Origin: Fictibacillus enclensis | Lineage (GTDB): Bacteria; Bacillota; Bacilli; Bacillales; Fictibacillaceae | DNA: 64,000 bases | Direction of reading: 5' to 3' | Assembly (NCBI RefSeq): GCF_001457035.1 | Contig: NZ_KQ758621.1 | Coordinates: forward strand, 120,481-184,480 | In this document: piece by piece, positions 8,465 through 17,501 of the stretch | Layout of the letters: every line of letters starts with the position of its first letter | How positions within the stretch are numbered: position 1 is the stretch's first letter | Translations under genes and position numbers: made by a program | Notes under the pieces: generated by a model | The model's database searches: none | Seen by the model: only the letters and a program-made list of their open reading frames with translations | Told to the model about the DNA's origin: nothing

Positions 8465-9172
8465 TTATATAGTAATACCCTGTTTTTCTAAATCCTCACG
8501 CAAAACTTCAGCCATTATATCATACCCCAGCACATGCGGGTGAAGACCATCGTCAGCAAGTTCCGGACGAAGCGTTTTGCCATCGGGCTCTGTCAGATGA
8601 GGATGGTAGTTTACATAAGGAATGTCTTCGTTTTGTACCAGCTCTTTCAACTGCTCATTGATTTTAAGAACAAGCTCATTGCGGATGCTGGTCTGCAAGT
8701 TCGTTTCAATATTTGTTGGAAGAAGCGAGCAAACTACCGGGATAATCCCGCCGTCCTTCGCCTTTCTGACCATCTCTGCAATGTCAGAAACTACCTCTGC
8801 AAGAAGTTGTGTCTGATCCTTTCGTTCCCCTCTTACTGGAGCATCAAGTGCCCATAGATTGTTGATACCGATTTTCATGACAGCATATTTCGGTTTGAGC
8901 TGAACGCAATCAGCATCAAAGCGCTTCAGCATGTAGGTGGTCGTGTCTCCCCCGATTCCCCGGTTCACGATTCGGTTTCCTTTTCCGCCAAAATACGTTT
9001 CTGTATCCCACATTTCCGTTATGGAATCTCCGATAAAAAGAAAATCAATGTGTGCCTGCCTGGCAATCAGCACTTCATTGTGGAAATCAAATACTGTTCG
9101 TCTGGAATCGGCGGCAATCACGCTGCCAAAAAAACCTGGGGATATGACTTTAGGGCGTTGCATTGTTTTCAT
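8465..9172 (-). CDS. SGNH/GDSL-family hydrolase (carbohydrate esterase-like)
   Basis: 235 residues with no signal peptide, so probably cytoplasmic. Block I GDSITEMW (nucleophile Ser near 49), block II NRGIGGDTT (oxyanion Gly), block III KIGINNLW (Asn) and block V DDGLHPHVLGYD (Asp-His of the triad) are all in order. Such enzymes remove acetyl or acyl groups from sugars or other small esters. GGAGG lies 11 bases from the ATG; an in-frame ATG three codons later is possible. It stands alone between the kinase and an oxidoreductase operon. Family sure, substrate unknown. Confidence 0.8.
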   Translation of the reverse strand: MKTMQRPKVISPGFFGSVIAADSRRTVFDFHNEVLIARQAHIDFLFIGDSITEMWDTETYFGGKGNRIVNRGIGGDTTTYMLKRFDADCVQLKPKYAVMKIGINNLWALDAPVRGERKDQTQLLAEVVSDIAEMVRKAKDGGIIPVVCSLLPTNIETNLQTSIRNELVLKINEQLKELVQNEDIPYVNYHPHLTEPDGKTLRPELADDGLHPHVLGYDIMAEVLREDLEKQGITI

Positions 9173-9383
9173 AATTCATCTGGCCTCCAACGTTGAATTC
9201 AGTGTCTCTTTATACATTCGCCCTTGTATCTACCCATACCTTCATTTCTCCAACTCCCCCGGTTGGCCCAGGCGAAATACATGCGTGCTTCGGGATGAAC
9301 AACGAGCGGATTGACTTTTCTATGAAAGTGCTTACAAAAGCTGATATGACATATTAGATAATGTTCACCTAAAAATAAGGAAT

Positions 9384-10478
9384 CTACTTCGCTTGCAATT
9401 CCAAAGCCACAGGTTCCGGGCGATCACAGGTGCTTTGCATGATATAGTGTCTTCCGCTGTCTGAGGAATCATGGAATCCATGCATGGCTTCTAGAACATG
9501 ATAAGCCAGTCTGCCATTTGCCCGGTATTTTCCGCCTTCAAGGATGGCTTTGGCCATATCGGCAACACCCAGTCCTCTGCTGTTTTGATCATTACCAAAC
9601 GTTAGAGGTACCTCTTTAAATTCCATCTCGTCACGTTTTCTTATTTTTACGGGACCACCAAAAGTATTCGGGTCAGGCACAAGCAAAGTCCCTTCGCTGC
9701 CATAAATTTCGATTGGAGGAAGTGATGTACCGCCAATGGCATCAAAGCTGGTTGTCATATTTCCGATTACTCCCGATTCAAAGTCAATCACGCCTGAAAT
9801 ATGAGTCGGGGTGGACACTTTAATTTTCGTTCCTGCTTTTGGTTGGCTAAGCACTGTTCTTTCAGGGTAACTAATGCGAGTGGAACCAGAAATTCGTTTA
9901 ATCGGTCCTAAAAGAGCTACCAGGGCCGTTAAGTAATACGGTCCCATATCAAACATCGGCCCCCCGCCAAGGTCATAATAAAATGCAGGGTCTGGATGCC
10001 AATGCTCGTGCCCGCGGGAAATCATGAAGGCAGATGCTCCAATTGGCACACCAATTTCACCTTGTTCGATTAATTGGACCGCCGTTTGTATGCCAGCTCC
10101 CAGGAAGGTGTCTGGTGCACTCCCAACAAGGAGATTATGTTTTTTGGCCGTTTCTAAAATTTGTCTTCCCTCTTCACGTGTAACAGCGAGTGGTTTTTCC
10201 GTAAACACATGCTTTCCCGCTTCAAGCGCCTGGATGCAAACAGCAGCATGGGCTTTCGGAAGGGTTAAATTAATAATCAACTCGATTTCCGGGTCAGAAA
10301 GCAGTTCTTCGACAGAGCATGACTTAGGGATATTAAACGTCTCTGCTTGTGCTTTTGCCCGCTCTAGATCCAGATCAGCACACCCAACCAACTCCAGGTG
10401 CTCAAATTTCGGACAATTTTGCATGTATATAGAACTAATGTAGCCACAGCCGATAATGCCGATTTTAAGTTTTTTCAT
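9384..10478 (-). CDS. Gfo/Idh/MocA-family oxidoreductase, partner of the ThuA-like protein
   Basis: 364 residues. N-terminal Rossmann motif GIIGCGYIS, the family motif HVFTEKPLAV near residue 95 (Lys expected to be catalytic), and a C-terminal alpha/beta dimer domain (DMGPYYLTAL). GAGGT is placed for ATG 10478, not for the GTG 12 bases upstream. It lies 63 bases after the ThuA-like gene, in the same orientation. It is strikingly like the oxidoreductase at 49942-51042; for example both carry GSAPDTFLGAG or GAAPDTFLGAG, and PDPNTFGGP. Probably an NAD(P)-dependent sugar dehydrogenase, substrate unknown. Confidence 0.85.
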   Translation of the reverse strand: MKKLKIGIIGCGYISSIYMQNCPKFEHLELVGCADLDLERAKAQAETFNIPKSCSVEELLSDPEIELIINLTLPKAHAAVCIQALEAGKHVFTEKPLAVTREEGRQILETAKKHNLLVGSAPDTFLGAGIQTAVQLIEQGEIGVPIGASAFMISRGHEHWHPDPAFYYDLGGGPMFDMGPYYLTALVALLGPIKRISGSTRISYPERTVLSQPKAGTKIKVSTPTHISGVIDFESGVIGNMTTSFDAIGGTSLPPIEIYGSEGTLLVPDPNTFGGPVKIRKRDEMEFKEVPLTFGNDQNSRGLGVADMAKAILEGGKYRANGRLAYHVLEAMHGFHDSSDSGRHYIMQSTCDRPEPVALELQAK

Positions 10479-10541
10479 TTTAGACCTCACTATTTATAAA
10501 TTTTGTGAAAAGCTTTTATCCAATCCAGCAACGGCAAAGGA

Positions 10542-11291
10542 TTATTGGCTATCTCCCATTCCTGTATAGATGCGGCCGTTTCCGTTACCTGATGTTCCCG
10601 AAGCTGATACTAACAGATCGTTAGCTCGTTTTTTGCCTTCAGCAGCCCAAAGAAAACCACGACGCATTATAAGAGTAACCTCTGGCATAGCCACAATATT
10701 TGCTTTATGGCCTAAAGAATTATAGAAAACATGTCCCTGACCCCAGCGTTTTGTCCAGACAACAGGCATGTCCACCGCTTTATTTGCAGCATGCGGTCCT
10801 TCAACAACCGGGAAGCGTGTCGTTGCTAATACTTCAACAGCCGGATCAACGTGGAGGTAATATTGTTCACTCACCACGTTAAAATCAGAGAGACCTTCCA
10901 AGAGAGGACTTGTGGAATGCTTAATGTTTACCATGTATTCCACTCCATCATTTCCAGGGTGCGCCACCCAATTCCCCCCTGTCATGAATTGCCAGTCTAC
11001 ATTGTTTCGGAAGGAGTCGCACATCCCGCCATGGCACCCAGCCAATCCGACACCATTCATGACCGCTTCAGAAATATTAAGAACATATTTCTTTTCAATC
11101 TCGCCCATTGTCCAGTGCGGAACAATCAAATCCAGTGATTTTAGTTTTTCTGCATCCGCATAAGAGTCAAGAGAATTTGAAACCTCTACATTGAAATTTT
11201 CTTCTTCAAGGATTCCTTTGAAAATTTGAGAAATCTGCTCCGGTTCATGACCATCCCAGCCGCCCCAAACAATTAACGCGTTTTTTTTCAT
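10542..11291 (-). CDS. ThuA-like domain protein (trehalose-utilisation family)
   Basis: 249 residues with a class I glutamine-amidotransferase-like fold. Motifs: ALIVWGGWDGHEP at the start, GLAGCHGGMCDSF near residue 88, a GGNWVAHPG segment, and GQGHVFYNSLGH near 200, which are typical of ThuA (PF06283). In rhizobia ThuA and the oxidoreductase ThuB act together in a 3-keto-trehalose route. Here the same two families are paired in one operon. GGGAGCG supports ATG 11291; longer in-frame starts lie beyond the predicted promoter region. First gene of the operon. Confidence 0.8.
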   Translation of the reverse strand: MKKNALIVWGGWDGHEPEQISQIFKGILEEENFNVEVSNSLDSYADAEKLKSLDLIVPHWTMGEIEKKYVLNISEAVMNGVGLAGCHGGMCDSFRNNVDWQFMTGGNWVAHPGNDGVEYMVNIKHSTSPLLEGLSDFNVVSEQYYLHVDPAVEVLATTRFPVVEGPHAANKAVDMPVVWTKRWGQGHVFYNSLGHKANIVAMPEVTLIMRRGFLWAAEGKKRANDLLVSASGTSGNGNGRIYTGMGDSQ

Positions 11292-11387
11292 GGTATAATC
11301 GCTCCCTTTTTTTCTTCTGACCCATGGTTTTTTTGATTCTAATAGAACTCTTTCAATACTCTTCTTCATATACAAAACATTTAGAAT

Positions 11388-11421
11388 ATTATATCACTTT
11401 ATCTTAAGTTTGGATATCCAA
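11388..11421 (-). promoter_or_regulatory. Promoter and palindrome upstream of the ThuA-like operon
   Basis: TATAAT -10 on the minus strand at 11388-11393, with a perfect 12-bp palindrome TTGGATATCCAA (11410-11421) where a -35 would lie. The palindrome may be an operator; no regulator gene is adjacent. Confidence 0.4.
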
Positions 11422-11478
11422 TAAACTAAGTTCTTTTGCCTTTCGCAGGGATAAGTAACCTTTAACTAGAAAATGTAA

Positions 11479-11652
11479 CGTGGGGAGAAATCGATTAGAG
11501 GACGGATATTAGGAACTGAGAGCGTGATTGGGCGTTATACAAGGCAGAGAATTTGGGAGGATGAAGAATATTTAATCTCGACAAATGACATCTGGGTCAG
11601 TAAGAGCAGTGAGTTGCCTTGGGCTTTTTACTTGCGGTTCGACATGGAATAG
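11479..11652 (+). other. Open frame without a start codon, possible gene remnant
   Basis: After a TAA at 11476-11478 one frame stays open for 57 codons to a TAG at 11650. Part of it reads RQRIWEDEEYLISTNDIWVS and then ELPWAFYLRFDME, which looks like natural protein, not shadow sequence. No ATG, GTG or TTG start with a ribosome site is present. I do not recognise it. It may be the 3' end of a decayed gene. Nothing else is seen in 11430-11680. Confidence 0.3.
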
Positions 11653-11680
11653 TTGCATAACACGTCATTTTCAAAAAAAA

Positions 11681-11703
11681 GCACCCCGACTCATGCGGGG
11701 TGC
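11681..11703 (-). terminator. Terminator of the TetR/MFS operon
   Basis: Perfect 8-bp stem GCACCCCG/CGGGGTGC, followed by eight U residues on the minus-strand transcript. Confidence 0.9.
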
Positions 11704-11715
11704 TTCCGATCTAAC

Positions 11716-12924
11716 TTATGAAACCTGCTTAACAGACGACATGGCCTCTGTCTGTCCAGGGCTTGTTTTGATAAACAGGGAGATCACGAATCCAGCGGCC
11801 ATAAAAAGGCTCAGCCATTCAAAGGCGCTCTGATAGGAGACGCGGCTGATTAAATAGAGGGCGGCGGATGGTCCGGTGCTCGCGCCTAAAAACAAAATAA
11901 AGGCGTTGAAGGAAATGGCGCTTCCCTTTGCGGCTCCTGCCAATTGATTGATGAGCGTAATCGAAATGGGTGTAATCAACGCGATTCCGGCAACAAACAG
12001 GACAGTGGTCACTATAAGCATCGGCAGATTATGGCTGAAACCAAGTCCTGCCAGACCCGCAACACTTAACACCAAACTGCCGCGGAACATCAGGCCATTG
12101 CCCAGTTTTCCCGCGATCCTGCCGGCAAACGGTGAGAGCAGCATCCCAATAATACCGAAGGCCCGTACCCACAAGATCTGCTGGGCAGACAATCCCCATT
12201 CAGGAGAAGTCAGATAATTGCCCAGCACGGAATACATGCCAACCAGGGACAACAGGAGAGTAAATGTAATGATATAGATCATCATCAGCTGTCTGTTCCA
12301 GAACAACAGTTTTGTTTGTTTAAATTGAGCATACACGCTGCCCTTGGCTCGCGGAAGATCATCCTTTGGCAAAAAGAAAATGACAAGCAGACTTGATACC
12401 AGGTAAACAGCGCCCAAAATGGTAAAAATGGCGTGCCATCCAAACGCATGGTTGACGGCCCCGCTGAACACTTGCCCCACCACGCTTGCCATCAAAAGAC
12501 CGGAGCTGATAAAGCCGACTGCTGTCAGACGCTTTTCAGGCGGAAACATCTCTGCGGCATAAACAAAAGAGATGGGAGCAAAGGCGGCAGCAATCAGACC
12601 TTCAAATGCCCGGAACATCACTAATCCTGAAAAATGATCAATAAATCCAATGATAAAAGAAACAATCGCTAACGCACTAATGCTGCTGGCAAGAAAAATT
12701 TTACGGCCATACTTATCGGAAAATGGTCCGTACAGCAGGCAACCGATCGCATAGCATAATGAAAATGAACTTCCAATCCAGGCTGCCTGATTGGCTGTAA
12801 CATGAAAAGTGTCCGTGAACACGGTGGTGAGCGGGATGGTCACATACATGCTCGAGATGATAACCAATCCGCTCCACAGTAAAATAAGGGTCATGATGGA
12901 ATATTTATTATTATTATTTTTCAC
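11716..12924 (-). CDS. Major facilitator superfamily drug-efflux-type transporter
   Basis: 402 residues with about 12 hydrophobic segments. It has the MFS motif between helices 2 and 3 (GPFSDKYGRKI) and helix-5 sequence with a proline/glycine-rich antiporter character (GQVFSGAVNHAFGWHAIF). Start is GTG 12924 after GGAG. It lies 20 bases after a TetR repressor gene, so it is probably a proton-driven exporter induced by its own substrate. Substrate unknown. Confidence 0.85.
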   Translation of the reverse strand: MKNNNNKYSIMTLILLWSGLVIISSMYVTIPLTTVFTDTFHVTANQAAWIGSSFSLCYAIGCLLYGPFSDKYGRKIFLASSISALAIVSFIIGFIDHFSGLVMFRAFEGLIAAAFAPISFVYAAEMFPPEKRLTAVGFISSGLLMASVVGQVFSGAVNHAFGWHAIFTILGAVYLVSSLLVIFFLPKDDLPRAKGSVYAQFKQTKLLFWNRQLMMIYIITFTLLLSLVGMYSVLGNYLTSPEWGLSAQQILWVRAFGIIGMLLSPFAGRIAGKLGNGLMFRGSLVLSVAGLAGLGFSHNLPMLIVTTVLFVAGIALITPISITLINQLAGAAKGSAISFNAFILFLGASTGPSAALYLISRVSYQSAFEWLSLFMAAGFVISLFIKTSPGQTEAMSSVKQVS

Positions 12925-12944
12925 TAAAGGTCTCCTTTACTTGC

Positions 12945-13514
12945 TTACTTTCCACTGCATGCCGGTAAAATACCAGCAATCACATGGTCCACCAGCTCAG
13001 AAATAAAGCGTTCATCTGGTGTTTGTTTATAAATGAGAATGCGAAAATAGATCGGACCAAAGAGCATATCGAGCAGGATATCGATATTAACTTCCGCTTC
13101 AATCCCTTCTCTTTCCATGGCCTGGCGCAAAAAGGCAGCTGAATCATTTCTGCGCAGACTCAGGTACGAAGTATAAAACGCATCAGAAATTCCCTTGTCC
13201 TCCACAATGATGGCCAGCATCGACCGGCCGAGTGTCGTACTGAACACATCGGCCAGGTTTTTTAACTGTTCCACAAAATTGTTCTTGATCGAATCATTGA
13301 GATCGAATGGAAACGCAGACTCTGTCACCATTAAAAAAGCATCCAGTACAAGATGCGACTTCGTTGGCCACCATCGGTAAATGGTCGCTTTTCCCACACC
13401 GGCTTCAGCTGCAATCCCCTCAATCGTCAAACACAAATAACCTGTACCGTTTAATACGCTGATGGTCGCTTCTAAAATCTTTTCTTTATTTCTCGGCTGT
13501 TTGGTTTGAATCAT
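12945..13514 (-). CDS. TetR-family repressor
   Basis: 189 residues. The N-terminal helix-turn-helix spans about 10-55 (NKEKILEATISVLNGTGY, then GIAAEAGVGKATIYRWWPTK, the recognition helix), followed by a helical ligand domain. GGAGG precedes ATG 13514. Cotranscribed with the MFS gene. A perfect 20-bp palindrome just downstream of its -10 box is the obvious autoregulatory operator. Confidence 0.9.
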   Translation of the reverse strand: MIQTKQPRNKEKILEATISVLNGTGYLCLTIEGIAAEAGVGKATIYRWWPTKSHLVLDAFLMVTESAFPFDLNDSIKNNFVEQLKNLADVFSTTLGRSMLAIIVEDKGISDAFYTSYLSLRRNDSAAFLRQAMEREGIEAEVNIDILLDMLFGPIYFRILIYKQTPDERFISELVDHVIAGILPACSGK

Positions 13515-13543
13515 TAGTTACAACCTCCAAAACCTTCTTAAAC

Positions 13544-13602
13544 GAAACGATACGTATCGTTTCACTTTTGCTATTATACTCGCGTTGTTCATCATAAAGC
13601 AA
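13544..13602 (-). promoter_or_regulatory. Promoter and operator of the TetR/MFS operon
   Basis: On the minus strand: -35 TTGCTT (13597-13602), 18-base spacer, -10 TATAAT (13573-13578), then the perfect palindrome GAAACGATACGTATCGTTTC (13544-13563) covering the expected transcription start. This is a classic TetR-family repression layout. Confidence 0.8.
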
Positions 13603-13625
13603 CTCTTTCGTTCCAAACAAAAAAA

Positions 13626-13643
13626 AGCTGGCAAACACCAGCT
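13626..13643 (-). terminator. Terminator of the germination operon
   Basis: Stem AGCTGG/CCAGCT, then eight U residues on the minus strand, immediately after the gerC-type gene. Confidence 0.85.
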
Positions 13644-13651
13644 CCTTTTAA

Positions 13652-14716
13652 TTACAAACTTAGCGGTTCAATTTTCACCGAGTATTTCACATGAACCTTC
13701 ATTTTTTCATAATGGTCCAGCCATTCCCTTCTTGTCATTGGATGAACCAAGGGAGAGAGCGTATGGGCTCCCACTTCCAGCGGTTCTATCTTTAACCTTT
13801 GTGTTTCCTTAACAAGCCCCGCGGTTTCCCGTTGTAAATAAGACTCGATATCGTGGGTCATCCTATTCATTTCACTTCTATCGAGTATGTTTCGGTGTCC
13901 TCGGTATTCATCGATTCTTCCCTTTAGCTTAACATGAATGTTTAACGTTTTGAATTGATCATCGACCTGCATATGAACCTTGGAGCGTACCTGGCCCAAG
14001 GAAACATTTAGATGTGGGATGGGAAGATTCTTTAAATAGTGGTCATTGGCGATGAGCTGAAACATTTGGTCTTCCCTTTTATTAAATAAACCCACATACT
14101 TATTTTCATTAAATAACGCAGTTCCTTCATACGTAAAATTATCTTTGTCTGCCTTAAATATCGGAAGCACTGGATCGGAATAAGGAGAGTAGACCTTTTC
14201 CATAAATTCATGCAGATTGACGATGCTCATTTCCCCTTGATTTCTTCTTTCATAATGCCGGAACATCCGGTAAAGGTAATAATCCAGGTTCTTCTGCACT
14301 TTCCTTTCCTCTTCTAAAAAATCTTCAAAGCTCCCTCTTACCAGTACAAGAAAAAGGCGCGGAGATACATCAGGATCTGAGAGGATCGTATCAATTAACG
14401 AGATGATTTCTTTTTTTGCCAGTTTTTCATTAATGATCAGCATGCGAAGTTGGCCATTCTTTAATTCCCGATAAAACTTCAGGTTGAATTCTTTTTTCCC
14501 CTGCTTTAATAAATCCACATTCAATGTAAACAGCCTTTTTTTCTCATCAGTAACCGGAGGAACGAGGGTCGTTATTTTAAATTTGCCTCCTTCCCCTTGA
14601 TTCAGGGACCAAAACGTGACCGGAGCAATCTCCTCAACCGTATTGTTTTCAACATAAGGTGATGAACAGCCTGAAAAAACAAGGAGGATACAAAGGATGG
14701 ACAAAAGAGTCTTCAT
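13652..14716 (-). CDS. Ger(x)C-family spore germination lipoprotein (C subunit)
   Basis: 354 residues. Lipoprotein signal peptide with lipobox VFSGC (Cys 17), then the Ger(x)C domain seen in GerAC/GerBC/GerKC. The C-terminus carries the domain-3 sequence (YRGHRNILDRSEMNRMTHDIESY). It acts at the outer face of the spore inner membrane as the third subunit of a nutrient receptor. ATG directly follows the stop of the B subunit gene. Last gene of the A-B-C operon. Confidence 0.88.
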   Translation of the reverse strand: MKTLLSILCILLVFSGCSSPYVENNTVEEIAPVTFWSLNQGEGGKFKITTLVPPVTDEKKRLFTLNVDLLKQGKKEFNLKFYRELKNGQLRMLIINEKLAKKEIISLIDTILSDPDVSPRLFLVLVRGSFEDFLEEERKVQKNLDYYLYRMFRHYERRNQGEMSIVNLHEFMEKVYSPYSDPVLPIFKADKDNFTYEGTALFNENKYVGLFNKREDQMFQLIANDHYLKNLPIPHLNVSLGQVRSKVHMQVDDQFKTLNIHVKLKGRIDEYRGHRNILDRSEMNRMTHDIESYLQRETAGLVKETQRLKIEPLEVGAHTLSPLVHPMTRREWLDHYEKMKVHVKYSVKIEPLSL

Positions 14717-15838
14717 CTAAGACTGCCCCCTCTTCCATTTAATAGCAACGGCAAGTACAGAAGGAACCAAAAGGTAGGTTATTGCCCCCAGCCATAGCTG
14801 CAGTGTTACCCATAGATTTAATTCCTCTCCTTCCCTCCAGTACCAACCATTAATGATCAGCATACAGATAAAAACTGCAGCTACACTTCCTAAAAAGCCC
14901 TTGCGATTCGTCTTGATGTTTATTCTCCCTGCCACGATTCTTATTGCTCCATACAAACATAATAAAAAAAGGGCAATCAAATAGAGAAAATAAATCATGT
15001 TTAGGGAAATTAATATAAGATCCACCCTTTCGAAAACAGGGGACTGCAGATAGCGGATCATGTTCACAACCGGGAAACTAATCTTCTGCAAATATGGTGA
15101 ACCATAATAGAGAAGACACGCCACAAACAGAACAAGGTATTCAAAGACTGAGAGTGCATTGCCTATACTCATTCCCCTTAAAATCTTTTCCTTAGGGCCG
15201 ATCCATGGGCCCAGGCAAACTATATATTCAGGTCCGGAGAGGGCAGACCAAACCATCAGCAGTCCGTACCATGAATGAAGTGAAACCTCCCCCGGCACCA
15301 ACGGATACAAATGATGAGTTTGGGAAATGGGCGGCAAGAAATATGGAATATAGACAAGAATCACCCAGATCGTGGCCAAAAAACTGATGATGGACAAACG
15401 AATCGTTTTCTCCATCCCTTGAGAAGCAATATAAAACCCGGATGCCATCAAGACGAAAATAAGCCAGCTCGTCTTCATCGAGGGAAACATAAATTGGTGG
15501 ACAATTTCGACATACCCCAAAGTGGTCACGATCACTTTAATTAAAATGAAAAAAATCCCCAGAAATGCAAAGAATCGGACCATCTTTTCGCTAAATAATT
15601 GGACAAAGCCGCGATAACCCAGAACAAAATAATTCGATGTTAAATATTTGCCCAGAATCAAAAGGTTGATCTGCGAAAGCACACCCACTCCAAGGATCCC
15701 TGCCATCATATAAGGATGGACCAAATGTTTGGGCAAAATTAATACGTAGTACAGCATTTGCATCCGGTTCACCATGGCAAAGATATAACCGCTTCCCATA
15801 ACAGCCGTTCTATCAAACAAGCGAAATCTGCTGCTCAT
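14717..15838 (-). CDS. Spore germination permease-like protein (B subunit)
   Basis: 373 residues with about ten hydrophobic segments. Member of the GerAB/GerKB amino-acid-permease-like family, the presumed germinant-binding subunit. Its start overlaps the A-subunit stop by four bases (ATGA) and GGAGGGG precedes it, so translation is coupled. Germinant not predictable from sequence. Confidence 0.88.
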   Translation of the reverse strand: MSSRFRLFDRTAVMGSGYIFAMVNRMQMLYYVLILPKHLVHPYMMAGILGVGVLSQINLLILGKYLTSNYFVLGYRGFVQLFSEKMVRFFAFLGIFFILIKVIVTTLGYVEIVHQFMFPSMKTSWLIFVLMASGFYIASQGMEKTIRLSIISFLATIWVILVYIPYFLPPISQTHHLYPLVPGEVSLHSWYGLLMVWSALSGPEYIVCLGPWIGPKEKILRGMSIGNALSVFEYLVLFVACLLYYGSPYLQKISFPVVNMIRYLQSPVFERVDLILISLNMIYFLYLIALFLLCLYGAIRIVAGRINIKTNRKGFLGSVAAVFICMLIINGWYWREGEELNLWVTLQLWLGAITYLLVPSVLAVAIKWKRGQS

Positions 15839-17331
15839 TCGCTCCCCTCCCCTTTAGAGACCCGCCATTTTTTCACCGTCTTCAAATATTCCGGCCGCAG
15901 CTTTGCCCATGGCAATGGTGCGCGAACAAAAAGATCTTTCCAATCTCTCCAGTAAAGCGGAGAAACCGGTGCAAAAAATGGCTGTTTTAAGGAAGAAAGA
16001 CCATTCAGATGAGCGAGCAGGAGTATCAATCCAAAGGCAATTCCCAGGATCCCATAAAATGATGCAAGAATAAGAATCAAAAATTGAAGGACGGTAGTTG
16101 CTTTTGTGACTAAATAATTCGGTACTAAAAAGCATGCAATCGCCGAGATACCCACAAGAACAATCAACACCTTGCTGGCAAATCCCGCTTCAACAGCAGC
16201 TTGTCCGATGACAATACCGCCAATAACTCCAATGGTCTGACTCGTTTTTGTCGGCATCCGTAAACTCGCTTCTTTAATAATTTCAATGATAATCAACATG
16301 ATCAGTGATTCCCAAAATGGGGTGAACGGCAGTTTGGACCGTGATTCCATGAGTACATACAGAATCTGGAGTGGAATCATCTGATAATGATAAGTGGTTA
16401 ATGCCACATAAAGAGGAATCAAAGTGATGGCTATAAAAAAACTTAAATAACGAAGGGTGCGTAAAAAACTGGCAATCACCCAGCGGTGAACATAATCTTC
16501 TGGAGATTGAAACAGATGAAAAAAAGTAATGGGGGCGATGAGTGCAAAAGGTGTATCATTTAGCAAAATAACGATCTTGCCAAGCCCCAGTGAATAGGCG
16601 CACGAGTCCGGACGATCCGTCTGCATAAACTGTGGAAACAAACTGTGCGTATGATCATCCATAAAAGCGGAAAGATTGGAGGCCTCCAAAATCAAGTCAA
16701 AGTTCACTTTCGAAATATTTTCCCGTGCAATTTCTACGATATCGGGATTCGCAATTCCTTCAATATACAGCATCTGAACCTGTGTTTTGGTATTCGAACC
16801 TGCCTGGAACTTTTCTGCTTTTAGCTCAGTAACGGGCAGACGCCGCCGAATCATGAACACATTCTGCTCAATCCTTTCCGTAAAGCTGTCTTTGGGCCCG
16901 TACATTATCGTCTCAGTTTCCGAATTTTCGATCGCACGGCTGAGCGTATTCTCCAGTTGTACCGCCCACCATTCATTATTCTCATGATCATGGATGAGAA
17001 CAGCACCAAACAGCATGTGTTCTTTGGCTTCTTCTATTGAATGGATTCTTAGAACGCTGCAGGTGGATATACATTGAATAAACGCCTGATCCCCACTCTG
17101 AAGAAGAGGCTGAATAATAGCCTCGTTCAGCCTCTCCTTGTCGATCAGAGTTTGTATGTATACAAGCGAAAAAGAAGCCCCGTTGTTTGTTTGCCGCTGC
17201 ACGATTTTAGCATCATCCATTTTCGCAGTTGCCTGTTTTAATAAATCGAGCGTCACAGCTTCATGCGTAATCCTGTTCATCTCTTCATTTTTTTTCTGAT
17301 TGGCTGCTGTCCTTTTCTTTTTACGGAACAT
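15835..17331 (-). CDS. GerA-family spore germination protein (A subunit)
   Basis: 498 residues. Hydrophilic N-terminal half, then the GerA domain with about five membrane segments in the C-terminal half (for example EIIKEASLRMPTKTSQTIG, which holds the conserved P-T/S loop). It forms the channel-like subunit of a nutrient germinant receptor in the spore inner membrane. Start set at ATG 17331 (AGGTGG upstream), not the TTG just before it. First gene of the gerA-gerB-gerC-type operon. Paralogue naming (gerA, gerK and so on) cannot be decided by eye. Confidence 0.88.
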   Translation of the reverse strand: MFRKKKRTAANQKKNEEMNRITHEAVTLDLLKQATAKMDDAKIVQRQTNNGASFSLVYIQTLIDKERLNEAIIQPLLQSGDQAFIQCISTCSVLRIHSIEEAKEHMLFGAVLIHDHENNEWWAVQLENTLSRAIENSETETIMYGPKDSFTERIEQNVFMIRRRLPVTELKAEKFQAGSNTKTQVQMLYIEGIANPDIVEIARENISKVNFDLILEASNLSAFMDDHTHSLFPQFMQTDRPDSCAYSLGLGKIVILLNDTPFALIAPITFFHLFQSPEDYVHRWVIASFLRTLRYLSFFIAITLIPLYVALTTYHYQMIPLQILYVLMESRSKLPFTPFWESLIMLIIIEIIKEASLRMPTKTSQTIGVIGGIVIGQAAVEAGFASKVLIVLVGISAIACFLVPNYLVTKATTVLQFLILILASFYGILGIAFGLILLLAHLNGLSSLKQPFFAPVSPLYWRDWKDLFVRAPLPWAKLRPEYLKTVKKWRVSKGEGSE

Positions 17332-17374
17332 CAATACCTACCACCTAACCGAATACCTTGATAGTTTCTGCATT

Positions 17375-17381
17375 TATTATG
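17375..17381 (-). promoter_or_regulatory. Possible sigma-G type -10 box of the germination operon
   Basis: The minus strand reads CATAATA 44 bases upstream of the first ger ATG, matching the sigma-F/G -10 consensus CATWMTA. No good -35 was found at the usual distance, so this is weak support for forespore expression. Confidence 0.3.
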
Positions 17382-17501
17382 TACAGGTGAATAGATTTTA
17401 ACCAAAGAAAAAAGCAAGTGCTCCGCTCATGTGCTTTGCCATGCACAAAAAAAACTGCGGGTCATATATAGGTATATCGGTTCAAATCGATGAGGGAGAT
17501 G

